Source: Mycteria americana (taxonomy: Eukaryota; Chordata; Aves; Ciconiiformes; Ciconiidae). Taken from it: 64,000 nucleotides of DNA. The stretch covers positions 48,587,001-48,651,000 of the forward strand of contig NC_134371.1 of NCBI RefSeq assembly GCF_035582795.1. Direction: 5' to 3'. A program made the translations under genes and the position numbers. Shown piece after piece: positions 12,901 through 24,900 of this stretch; positions within the stretch are counted from its first letter, which is position 1, and each line of letters opens with the position of its first letter. The notes below the pieces were generated by a model that ran no database searches, was not told where the DNA came from, and saw nothing but the letters and a program-made list of their open reading frames with translations.

Positions 12901-15900
12901 TAATCACTAAGATGTACCTTGTTACCAAATTCTAAATGAAACAGAATTATATATCTGGCCATTACTATCACTAGAGCAGGACTGTCTCTAAAAAAAGATT
13001 CTAAAACTATTTATTTTCTGTGTTGCAAACAACTTTTACAAAATGTTATGTAAAGAAACACCTGCAATGCTTACCTGCTTAGTGGAGTGAAGGAACAGAG
13101 GAGATAGTATATTCTGGGCCCATTATCATTATTTACAACTGTGCAAAACTATGACATTATAGGGAAAATGCTGCCAAATCAAAATAGCATCCTCCAGGAC
13201 AGATAAATCAGTGAACCTGATTTTCAGAAACGAAATATAATTTATCAGAAAGCTCCTTGCAATGAGATCATGCAGTAGACACTATGTTATTACCTGGAGG
13301 TTAGTGTGGCTGCTATTTGAAGTAGAAGACTCATTCTGTGAAGAAACAAGAAATGACTCATTTTTCTGTAAGGGTAATAAATTAAAATACATAGTTCTAT
13401 TGGGAAAGAACTATCTAACCCTAAACAGAATACTCTGTTGTGGAAACTAGATCCTTCTTCTTTGTTGTAGTGTCCTGGTTTCAGCTGAGATAGAGTTAAT
13501 TTTCTTTATAGTAGCTAGTATGTGGCTATGTTTTGGATTTGTGCTGAAAACAGTGTTGATAATACAGGGATGTTTTTGTTATTGCTAAGTAGTGCTTATA
13601 CTAAATCAAGGACTTTTCAGCTTCCCATGCTCTGCTAGGTGCACAGAAAGTTGGGAGGGGACACAGCTGGGACAGCTGACCCCAACTGACCGAAGGGATA
13701 TTCCATGCCATATGACATCATGTTCAGTATATAAAGCTGGGGAAGAAGAAGGAAGTGGGGGACATTCAGAGTGATGGCATTTGTCTTCCCAAGTAACCGT
13801 TACGCGTGATGGAGCCCTGCTTTCCTGGAGATGGCTGAACACCTGCCTGCCCATGGGAAGTAGTGAATGAATTCCTTGCTTTGCTTGCGTGAGCGGCTTT
13901 TGCTTTACCTATTAAACTGGCTTTATCTCAGCCCACGAGTTTTCTTACTTTTACTCTTCTGATTCTCTCCCCCATCCCACCAGGGGGGAGTGAGCGAGCG
14001 GCTGTGTGGGGCTTAGTTGCTGGCTGGGGTTAAACCACGACATGTAGATAATACACCAAGGAGCTGTAACACCAGCAGTAGTTCAGAAAAAATGACAAGA
14101 ATGGTTTACCTGTACATCATAGTCTCTTCTGCTCAAAACGTGTGATGTATCCTGTATAAAACGAAGACATTTACTTTTAGGAGCTGAAAACTCTATGATC
14201 AGTGACAGGCCTTCTTTTTTTCCCATATTATTTATTTATAACAAGTCCATGCATACCTTGAGTAGGAGTGCCTTATTACAAAACAAAATGTTATCTGCAC
14301 ATAATTTTTACAGGCTACTGCTGAGTCTGACTTGAAGCTATACAATACACATATCTGTATCTCCTCCACAACATGCTGAGCACAATAAATTACCAAATAT
14401 TATTATTTCTTACTTCATTATTCTATCTTACTTCAGCTAAAATTTTAGCTGTCCTCTGTTTGTATGACACCCATTTAATTTTAACTTTAGCTTGGACTAA
14501 CTCTTTATGTGCTTCCTGAAGAACAGGAATTTGAGCTGCCCTATACCTCATAGCAGGATTTTCAGGCCTTTTTTATATATATATACCTCCTTTAAAGTAA
14601 ATTCACCCAAAGAGCAAATAGCCAAGCTATTTTATTTTACTTTTTCCTTAAATAGAATATTAATTAGGACAAACATAATTAGGGAAAAATTAGGCATAAT
14701 TGGGACAAATTAGGTATAGTTAGGGCAACAATCCTACAAGCAGTAAAAAAAAGAAAAGGAAAAAAAAGTTACTTACCCGGGCAAAAACTTTCTTGTTTGC
14801 ACAACCAGAACTCTGTAAAGGAGCCAGAAGCCAGTTATTACTATATAGATGCAGTCATCCACAGAAAATACTTTCAGCAAAAATCTACCTAAACTTGTCA
14901 AGGTGGCATATTCTGGGACAGGAAAATGTCCAGGGCTATCTTTTTACTGTCAGTATGACTCTTAAAAAGCATATTCTTCGTCTGTTTTGACCTTACCACT
15001 CCTTCATCAGAAGTTCCTGCCTAGCAGAGTCTCCCTCAGCTCAACCACTGTGGTTTAGAGAACAATATGTATAATGAATTTTTAGGGTTTGTTTTTGAAC
15101 ATTCCCCACCCTTCTTTGTGAGAATGTTTAGAAGCAAACTCTTTTACAATGAAGTACAGCAATATGCACTGGATAGGGATAACCAAGGGAATAATAGCAT
15201 CTTTTGTGAACAAAGGAGGAAGTGATGAGACTCTTAAACAGGGCTTGCTCCCGAAGGATTTTTTTTGCAGAACCTTTTGCATTAAACCTAATGCAATGCA
15301 TTCAAGGTAAATACAAGCAAAACCAAAATATGCTTTCAGAAGGCCTCCTTACTTCCTAGTATACATGATTGGTGCAGTACTAAAGTAGCAGAGAGGAAAA
15401 ATAGGGAAAGTAATGAAGCAGTAAAGCATATGGCTGACAACTGAAGAAGAGGCAAGTAGCTGGTAACAGAAGGTTGCTCTAGATGGCAGTAAAACAAAAG
15501 GAGGCTGTAACAGATGGAAAAAGCTTTTCTATGAACAGAAAAAAGTATGGAAAAACGTCATTCATTTACACAACAGTGTATTTGCTTGGTCACGATCTAT
15601 CCATGTTAATCACAGTTTCTGCTTGTAGGACAGATGGAAAGTCTTGACAGAGAGAGTATTACCAGGGGATACGTGTTACTTTACAATACTAGCATATATG
15701 TGAGTTTATTAGAACAAGTGGAAAAAGCTTGAGGTGGCTACATGCCTCACGTACAGAGCTGGTTAATTCCCAAATAACTATCCAGTGAAAGGGCACATAC
15801 TACAAAAACACTGTGTTAGTATATATTCTTAGAAGTATTGTGCAGTTTTAAATAATTGTGCAGCAGCCTTGAGAATGCCTAGAAGCGACTGAGTACAGAG

Positions 15901-18900
15901 AAATATAGCATCAAATATCTCATTCTTTAATTAACTTCTTGAAGGGTATTATAAAGCAATCATACACTACAATGAGAGGCCCACAGGTCTAATGTAGAAG
16001 TGTTCAGTTACTAACACTGTCATTGATCATAAGAATTTGAATACTGCAGAAGAAAAAAAGCACTTACCTGACCATTGGCACTATAGGTAGTGTCATTCTG
16101 GAAAAGAATAAATTATTTCCTTCTTTAAGAATTATTTAAATACAGTAAGCTTACAGAAACCTGATTCTTTCTGATACTGCATACAGACATAACAAAAATC
16201 ATTTTTTGCTCACATCCTCCACAGCCTTGCCTAAATTAGTTTGAAATCCTACCATTCCAGTTGAAAAACATTTTAATAGCAACTTTAGATTGGTAGAAAT
16301 CTAACGTGAAAAGCAGTGGAATATCTGCCACTGTATCTCTCTTCTTTCTTTCATTGTATGTATTTAAAGCTTGTCTATGGGATTTTCTTTTTCTGGAAAA
16401 TTACTGTAAAATGTATCCTTGGATTTTAGGCAAAGTCTTCTGTTACTGCAAAGCCACTGAAATCTTTTTATCCATATTTCATCAAGTTAAATGCATTTAA
16501 AAACACAAAATGTATCTGCAACCACTTACATGACAATTTGCAGTAAGAAAACATGCAGTTGCTGAAACAGCTACTAGTGTGGGAACTCAACATATTTTCT
16601 GGATCATTCTGCTCACAAGACTGCATCTAGCAGTGCAATATTTTCCCATCTACATCAAAAATGTTGTGATGAAAATATATTAAAGAAAGCATACTCACAT
16701 CATCACAAGCATTGGGATTATTGTCTGAGGAATCTTGTGAATCCTAGGAGGACATCAGATACCAGTTATTTCCTCACAAAAATGGATTGTTAAAAATACA
16801 CTTTAATGTTGTACTCCACAAGATAGAATTGAGGCTCATGCAAAGAAAAAGCGGAGTTAAATTAAAGTAAGATCTTTATAAGGAAAATAAGGAGCCAAAT
16901 ACATGGCTGCAATAGTTGCTTACAGGGAATGTTCCACTCTTCAGTAAAGAAAAAACCAAAACCAATCCAAAACAAAAAGAGCACAGAAACTATTATGTTT
17001 TATTACATCTTTGCGAAAGATGATGCAGGGACTACAAAGATTAGCATGAAATAATATATAACTAGGAGAAAGAAAGAACTAGTTACCTGACTATCATAAT
17101 AGCTGTCTGAGGAGGACGATCCACCCTTTAAAACAAACAAACAAACCAAAATCAGAGAAAATTAGGATAACCTGATTTTGGTTTGGTTTTTTTTAGAAAA
17201 CCTGATTTTGAGCAGAGGCTAAATCTCATGTGAAGTGATGTACAAGTAAGGAAACAGAGCATTACTTACTTGGCCACCACCATAGTTCTGTGAGAAGGAT
17301 CCACCCTATAAAACAAACAAATATAAACCCTACTTCAGAAGAAACTGTGATTTTGTTTGGGGGCTGTAAAGCTGGAATAAACAATTGCCTGGGATTCCTC
17401 TGAACAAATACAACTTTCTAGATATCTAGATAAATTATCAGATATGATAAAAATTCTTACCAGGAGAAAATCAAGGTCTACCTACCTGGTTGCCACCATA
17501 ATTTTGTGAGAATGATGATCCACTCTGCTAAGAAAAAAAAAATTAGAAATAATATTACAATATTGCAGATTTGATATTGATCAGCCATTGTGGAACCTGT
17601 GTGAAGTAAAACCTCAGTGGGAGGAGATAATAATCTAGCACTTACTTGGCTACCATCATAGTTTTGTGAGGAGTATGATCCACCCTATGAAAACGAAACA
17701 GCAACAGTTATAATGCTGGAGAGCTGAATCTGATCAGAATCCACAGAGCTAGCTTTATTAGGTTGCCGAGTTCTTTCTATGTAAGTGGAATTTCAGGGCT
17801 GATAAAAAGTACATTTGAAGAGAATGAGTTACAGGCTGGAGCTGGGGAGACTCTGCAAGAGTCTATACCCTCATGAGCAAGAAAACTATACTATGGATTA
17901 GAACTGCTTAAAAAGTTTCTACCAATGGATAATAAAGAGCTAACTACCTGACCAGCCTGTGATCCATCCTGTAAATTAGACAAAAATTATGCATGCTTTA
18001 GACACTTACTGTTTGGCTACGGATTATTTTTCATGAAAGCTACGATAATTGCTTAGGAGGAGTAAGGAGCAGAGGTAGATATGCAATACAGGTATAATTT
18101 CTAATGTAGTACGCATAGATTGCCAATAGTGCAAAGGTAAATACTGGATGAGACATATGCCAAGGAACCACAAACATTTATCTTTAGGTAATGCCTAGTA
18201 CTCAGATGAGTTTTATTCTGAACAGTCTCTAGAGAATGTATCTTTTTTTCTTCTGTAGAAAACCTAATTTATATAAATGGAATGAAAAATTCCCCTGGCA
18301 GCATTATTACACAGAAAGCTGTGAGCTGTGAGATACAGTGGCCTTGAGGAAAAGGTTTTAAATAAACACTCAGTATGTTTCAACATGCCCTCTTCAGAAG
18401 AGGAATGTAACTTGTCCAAGTGAAATCAGAGAGACATATGTAGAAGTATGAGTGTCAAAAGTGTATTATCTTTCAATGTTCTAGCAGTTTTTAGAACAAA
18501 ATTTAAATGTTTCCTTTAGTCTTAGAAAGAAATAGCTCCTCTTTATAAAAAAACTTGAAAAGCTATTATAAAATAGTATAATTATATACCTATATCATAC
18601 ATTATTCTTTCAAGTTACAATAATGTATTACATACAGTGTATTGCATATACTATACCACATTATAATAATATATTATAACAGCATCTATGTTGTTTGTAT
18701 ATTTATAAATACATTATATATTTATATTGCTAAAACACGGTATTTAATACAATTAATCCATCTGATTTTTCTATTTCTTGTGAAAAATCAGTAAGAATCA
18801 AGAGAAGTATCACAAATAAAAAAAGAGATAATCTATTGCTGTTTTCTTACTAATTTTTAACATTTACAGAGATTTTTTTCTTTAAACATAGCAGACATCT

Positions 18901-21900
18901 TTTAGGATAGTGGTTTTTAGAGTTCCAACACTGAAACTTGTAACAAATACATATGTAGCTATCTATACTTCACTGCACAAACTGAATGAATTGTTAAGCC
19001 AGTTTCCTTCAGGAACTCAAGAAGCAGTTCTAAAATATTTTCTGACTTTTGATGGGAAAAGTCCACAGAGAGGCTGCCCTGATTTAAGGCTCCAGCCTGA
19101 TCAGCTCCAGATCCTGATCAGCTCCAGCCCTGATTTAAGTAGTGCCAGTTGAGCAACTCTGCAGTGGACGTGTTCGTTCCAGAATCTGCCCTTAATATCC
19201 TATAGAGCTAGACATTTCACAGACATAATGCTAGGAAAAAGGGGGAAAAAAGACCCCAAGCCCCTGTGATGCTCCTGGGTACAGGAACATAGTGAGTTCT
19301 AATGTCATAATTGGTAAGATTACATGGATTTGCACTCTATGAATCTGAAGTTGGTACTAATTGAGTTAGTGGCGAAACTAATTTTGGATGCATCCTAAAA
19401 TCCGAGGAGGAAGGCCATTTACCTGGTGGCAGGGATTGCTATCGTATGAAATACCCTGTTAAAAAACAAACAAACCAAAAGGTAAATGCCCAAATTTTCA
19501 TTTTCTTGCAAAGTAATTAGCTTTCTTAAAATTTCTTATGTGAGAATGAATGTAACAAAACTCAACATAAAACTTTACAGAGGGTGGGTTTAATTTTATT
19601 TAACCCTTTAAGTCTGTGGCTTTACTCTCTGTCATTCATACCCACATACTCACAAGCACCAAGACACATGCACACATGATCAAAGCAGGACTGCTTGTGT
19701 GCCACATGGAAAGCGAGGTAGGCTGGCAATTGATGTCTCTCTGTATCATCCTAGTTCCTCTTGACTGGTAAAGATGAACTGGGTTTTTTTTAGACAGTCC
19801 TTTTAGGAATCAACAGTTACTGTTGTATGACCATCTACCTCAGAATCTTGCTAGATTTACCCATCATAGATCTTAGGCAAGGCTGCTGCCCAATCCCTTT
19901 CATTTCCCTGTTTTGGGTATATTTTGGCTACAGCCAGTCTTCCTGTTGGGATCAGGATGAGAAACAGTACACACAACAAGTTCTACCCTGGTTGTCACCT
20001 TCCCATTATTAGAGCACAGGTCTTCTGTTGATAAGTCAATCTGTGACACAGCTTTGGTGGAAGTAACACATTCTTCAGTGTTTAATAGTTTCATTGCTGT
20101 TAACTGTGTCCTTGTTGTACTGCTTCTTATGATGTTTTTGCATGCATTTCCATTCATACTTAACTCATACCAATCCTAATATTTCTGCTAAATACTTCTG
20201 CTAAAAATTTCTGTATTTATACTTCTCTCTCATTCTCGTTGCTTTCCCCAATATATTTATTTGAACATAGGTTTACTATCATGGCCTCATTCATGATCCT
20301 TTCACCTGGGATCTCATCACTGAAGATACCATCTTTACACCGTTACAGGAATACACAAGTTGAAATGGAACCAGGATGAAAACTACTAATTGAATTCTTA
20401 TTCCACAGGAGCCACTCTCTGATCCTATTGCTTTCTATAGGAACTAAATGGAGCAACATCCAAAAATCATTCCCAAGCAAAGATTTTATCTGTTTACTGA
20501 GTAGACAGATGAATCACTACTTCTCCGTCTTCCATGTGTAAAACTACATGGGAGAAGCCACATCATTTCGGTTACAATGACCAACAATATCAGTCTTTCT
20601 TGATCTCCGAGATAGATAATTCCATGTAACAATGAAAAGGAAAGATTCCAACTAACAAACATTATATAACTTATTGAAAAATATGTTATTACTACAAAGA
20701 AAACTGGGTCTAGTTTTCAAATAGTTTGGAGAAAGAGGACTTACTTGTCCACAACCAGTGCTGCCACTTGAAGAAGCAGATGCCCCCTCCTGAAAAAAAA
20801 ACAGAGCAGCTCAGTAAACCAAATACTTCTTTTCTCCATTTCAAATACAGAACTAAATTTTAAAGGGCTTTAGCTGCCTGACTGCTTAAAAGGTAGAAGG
20901 CCAGTTACATCCTACTGTGAATTTCCTTGTAAAGTATTGTGTATGTTGAATATTACAGTGCATCAAAAAGCTGACACATACATGCGCTCCTTTATGTGGG
21001 AAAGAACTGCTTCAATGAGCCTATTGTTCCCAGACCCATACCAAAAAAAGATCATAACTCTTAGTTCTAATGAGAACTTACTATATTATTTCAAGAAACA
21101 AAGCACAGAATTCTCAATACTTATACGGGAACATCATATACCTGTTGTATACTGACTGGTGACTGACTGATGCTTACCTGGCCATAGGAACTGCCACCTT
21201 GAGGCTGGTAGGCCTGTAAGAAAGGCAAGAACTCATTTGTAAACAAAGCTGTAGTCTTAGCACAGCTGTGACAGAAAAGCCCATTTCCACCACAAGTTCC
21301 TCTGTACTATGTTCTTTTTCCTTCATGGTAATTCAGTGGTACGAACAAAATCAGGGACCACTCAGCAACACCAAGAAGGGGAAGCCCAACCAAACCCCAC
21401 AGTCCATTTACAAGGCAGGCCCTGACAGAAAAGCTCAATACCTTTCAGCAAAAAAGTCTCACCTGGCCATAGGACTGGCTGCCTTGGGAACCCTTTAAAA
21501 AAAGAGAATTACCACCTTGACAAGGAGGCTTCTATAAAGAGCATAATGTTTATGGAAATACACAGCTGCACAAGGGTTTCCCAAAAAGGCTCTTCCTGAG
21601 CCAAAGGAGACAGAGCAGTAGGCTAGCATCTGTGCAGCAGCTTGTCCTATTCTCAGCAAAAGCCATGAATCGAATTGAGACGAAGGCTACCAAAGGAAAA
21701 CACTGCTCTCAAAAATCTGCCAGTCGTGCTGGTCACAGAGAGATCAGTGAAGAACTTCCTACAGAACATCTGGTTTGCTTACCTGGCCGTAAGAACTGCT
21801 GCTGCCCGAGTAACTTGCCCCACCCTAAGACAAGAACACCATTTGGTTACTTCCCTTTTGTAAGGGATCCAGCCTGCCTTAGGAAAAGCAAGCAACTACA

Positions 21901-24900
21901 TCCTAAAGCTGTGCAGGGCAGTCTGAAGAGCCCGGGCTTCCTCCTGGCCCTCACAAAGATGCTGACTGCGATGATTTCACATGCTGGGATTCCCAATAAA
22001 TGAGTAGCACATGGATAAATGGTGAGTGTGAGAATACACACTTTCAGAGAAAATGCCCTTTAAAGTTCAAATTCTGAGTGATTGCTAAGTACTTTTGCAG
22101 TGCCATGGCACTCCACTTTCTCAAATGCTGTATTCCGACTGGTGACTGACTGATGCTTACCTGGCCATAGGAACTGCCACCTTGAGGCTGGTAGCTCTGT
22201 AAGAAAGGAATTATTGATTCATAGCTATTGTATTTGTGAAGCAGATGCCCCTCTCTTGTTTGTCTGTTTGCGGGGAAAAAGACCCAGAATAACAGAGAAT
22301 GTACAGACTCTGCTGCTTAACTAGAATTATTTTGACATTTCTTATTCTGGATTAATATCTGATCACACTGTATTTATCAAACAACAACCATAGAGTAGTT
22401 TTGTATCCATCTCAGATGGGACTCTAGTCTTATAAAGGTTTTCCAGGACATTGATGGGATGCAACATTTTCTTCCTATGTTTCTTGTGCCTGCTGTTTCT
22501 CAGACACTGGGCTTAGATGGCTAATTGTAGGTGAAGACTGATTTCCTATATTTGTATTTCTGGTGGGCCCCAGTTGCACTATTCCCTTCCTCTGAGGGAA
22601 AATAAAGGTGAAAAATAATTTAAAAAAATTAAGAAATAATCCTAGAAAAAAATATAGATTCATAAAATGGAAACAAAACAATGCAATTAAAAGTAGCAGG
22701 TCAAATGAATTAGTCAAGGATGCCAATACCTTTTGAAAAACTTTCAGTAATATAAAGTCACTGTGAGTAACTATAAGCTGCTGATGCAATCTGCCTTCAA
22801 TATAATGTCAAAAAAGAGCAGATGTTTCATGTACATGCAGACCGGGGCCACAGCAGCCTGGCAGAGTTATGAAGGCAGGGATTACCAAGAAGGATTTGAA
22901 CAATCTTGTCTATTTCTGCCATCTGACACAAAGATCCTGACAAAATTCGTGGCTATCTTAGGGCTGCTTTAAGTCACATAAAAACTGTAAAGAGAGGTAA
23001 ACATTCATCAGCTGCAGGCTCTAAGACCAAATCTTCCTGCAGCTGAGGACCTGACCCAATGTTCTTTAGCTCCTCAACACTGTTTCTCTGTACTGAGACC
23101 AAAGGAGACAGAGAAGAAATTACTATAAATTTGTCTTGTACCATGTAAATCAACTGGAACAGGAACAGCACCAAATAGACTATTTCCATCATAAATTTTA
23201 AAGTTCCATAGCCATGGAAAAGACTAGATAGCAATGGGAACCCATGCTTCCGGCAGATATCTGTTAAAAACACAACTGTCATTTTCAAAACAAAAGTTTT
23301 GAAATGGATTCAGAGAATTTTTTTTTTTAAGAACTCAGTATAAATTGGAAAAGAGAAGTTTAAAATCTGCTACCTTTTGCAGCGCCATGGCACTCCCTTT
23401 CTCAAATGCTGTATTCTGACTGATGCTTACCTGGCCATAGGAACTGCCACCTTGAGGCTGGTAGGCCTGTAAGAAAGGCAAGAACTCATTTGTAAACAAA
23501 GCTGTAGTCTTAGCACAGCTGTGACAGAAAAGCCCATTTCCACCACAAGTTCCTCTGTACTATGTTCTTTTTCCTTCATGGTAATTCAGTGGTACGAACC
23601 AAAATCAGGGACCACTCAGCAACACCAAGAAGGGGAAGCCCAACCAAACCCCACAGTCCATTTACAAGGCAGGCCCTGACAGAAAAGCTCAATACCTTTC
23701 AGCAAAAAAGTCTCACCTGGCCATAGGACTGGCTGCCTTGGGAACCCTTTAAAAAAAGAGAATTACCACCTTGACAAGGAGGCTTCTATAAAGAGCATAA
23801 TGTTTATGGAAATACACAGCTGCACAAGGGTTTCCCAAAAAGGCTCTTCCTGAGCCAAAGGAGACAGAGCAGTAGGCTAGCATCTGTGCAGCAGCTTGTC
23901 CTATTCTCAGCAAAAGCCATGAATCGAATTGAGACGAAGGCTACCAAAGGAAAACACTGCTCTCAAAAATCTGCCAGTCGTGCTGGTCACAGAGAGATCA
24001 GTGAAGAACTTCCTACGGAACATCTGGTTTGCTTACCTGGCCGTAAGAACTGCTGCTGCCCGAGTAACTTGCCCCACCCTAAGACAAGAACACCATTTGG
24101 TTACTTCCCTTTTGTAAGGGATCCAGCCTGCCTTAGGAAAAGCAAGCAACTACATCCTAAAGCTGTGCAGGGCAGTCTGAAGAGCCCGGGCTTCCTCCTG
24201 GCCCTCACAAAGATGCTGACTGCGATGATTTCACATGCTGGGATTCCCAATAAATGAGTAGCACATGGATAAATGGTGAGTGTGAGAATACACACTTTCA
24301 GAGAAAATGCCCTTTAAAGTTCAAATTCTGAGTGATTGCTAAGTGCTTTTGCAGTGCCACAGCACTCCACTTTCTCAAATGCTGTATTCCGACTGGTGAC
24401 TGACTGATGCTTACCTGGCCATAGGAACTGCCACCTTGAGGCTGGTAGGCCTGTAAGAAAGGCAAGAACTCATTTGTAAACAAAGCTGTAGTCTTAGCAC
24501 AGCTGTGACAGAAAAGCCCATTTCCACCACAAGTTCCTCTGTACTATGTTCTTTTTCCTTCATGGTAATTCAGTGGTACGAACAAAATCAGGGACCACTC
24601 AGCAACACCAAGAAGGGGAAGCCCAACCAAACCCCACAGTCCATTTACAAGGCAGGCCCTGACAGAAAAGCTCAATACCTTTCAGCAAAAAAGTCTCACC
24701 TGGCCATAGGACTGGCTGCCTTGGGAACCCTTTAAAAAAAGAGAATTACCACCTTGACAAGGAGGCTTCTATAAAGAGCATAATGTTTATGGAAATACAC
24801 AGCTGCACAAGGGTTTCCCAAAAAGGCTCTTCCTGAGCCAAAGGAGACAGAGCAGTAGGCTAGCATCTGTGCAGCAGCTTGTCCTATTCTCAGCAAAAGC

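Larger units (their letters stand above)
21146..22208 (-). repeat. Exon-triplet tandem array, copy 1 (983-bp period)
   Basis: Carries exons 28, 27, 26 and the orphan 25. The 983-bp offset between exons at 21178 and 22161 shows just over one full unit. Introns are repeated as faithfully as exons. Confidence 0.92.

Noticed and set aside
13606-13854. Minus-strand 82-codon frame, with a similar plus-strand frame at 53462-53710
   Set aside because: Both lie inside the two solo LTRs and resemble each other only because the LTRs are related; LTRs do not normally encode protein.
18006-18035. 30-nt AG/GT-flanked unit with a stop at codon 3
   Set aside because: Could be a dead exon, but no Gly/Ser/Tyr residue pattern remains to support descent from a mini-exon.
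21268-21498. 76-codon plus-strand frames repeated at 21268, 24505 and 25488
   Set aside because: Antisense intron sequence of the array; no splice or protein-family support.
21632-22003. 123-codon plus-strand frames at 21632, 23886 and 24869, with a 110-codon one at 25852
   Set aside because: They are antisense to the array (through exon 26 type and its introns). Their conservation reflects near-identity of the 983-bp units, not coding constraint.
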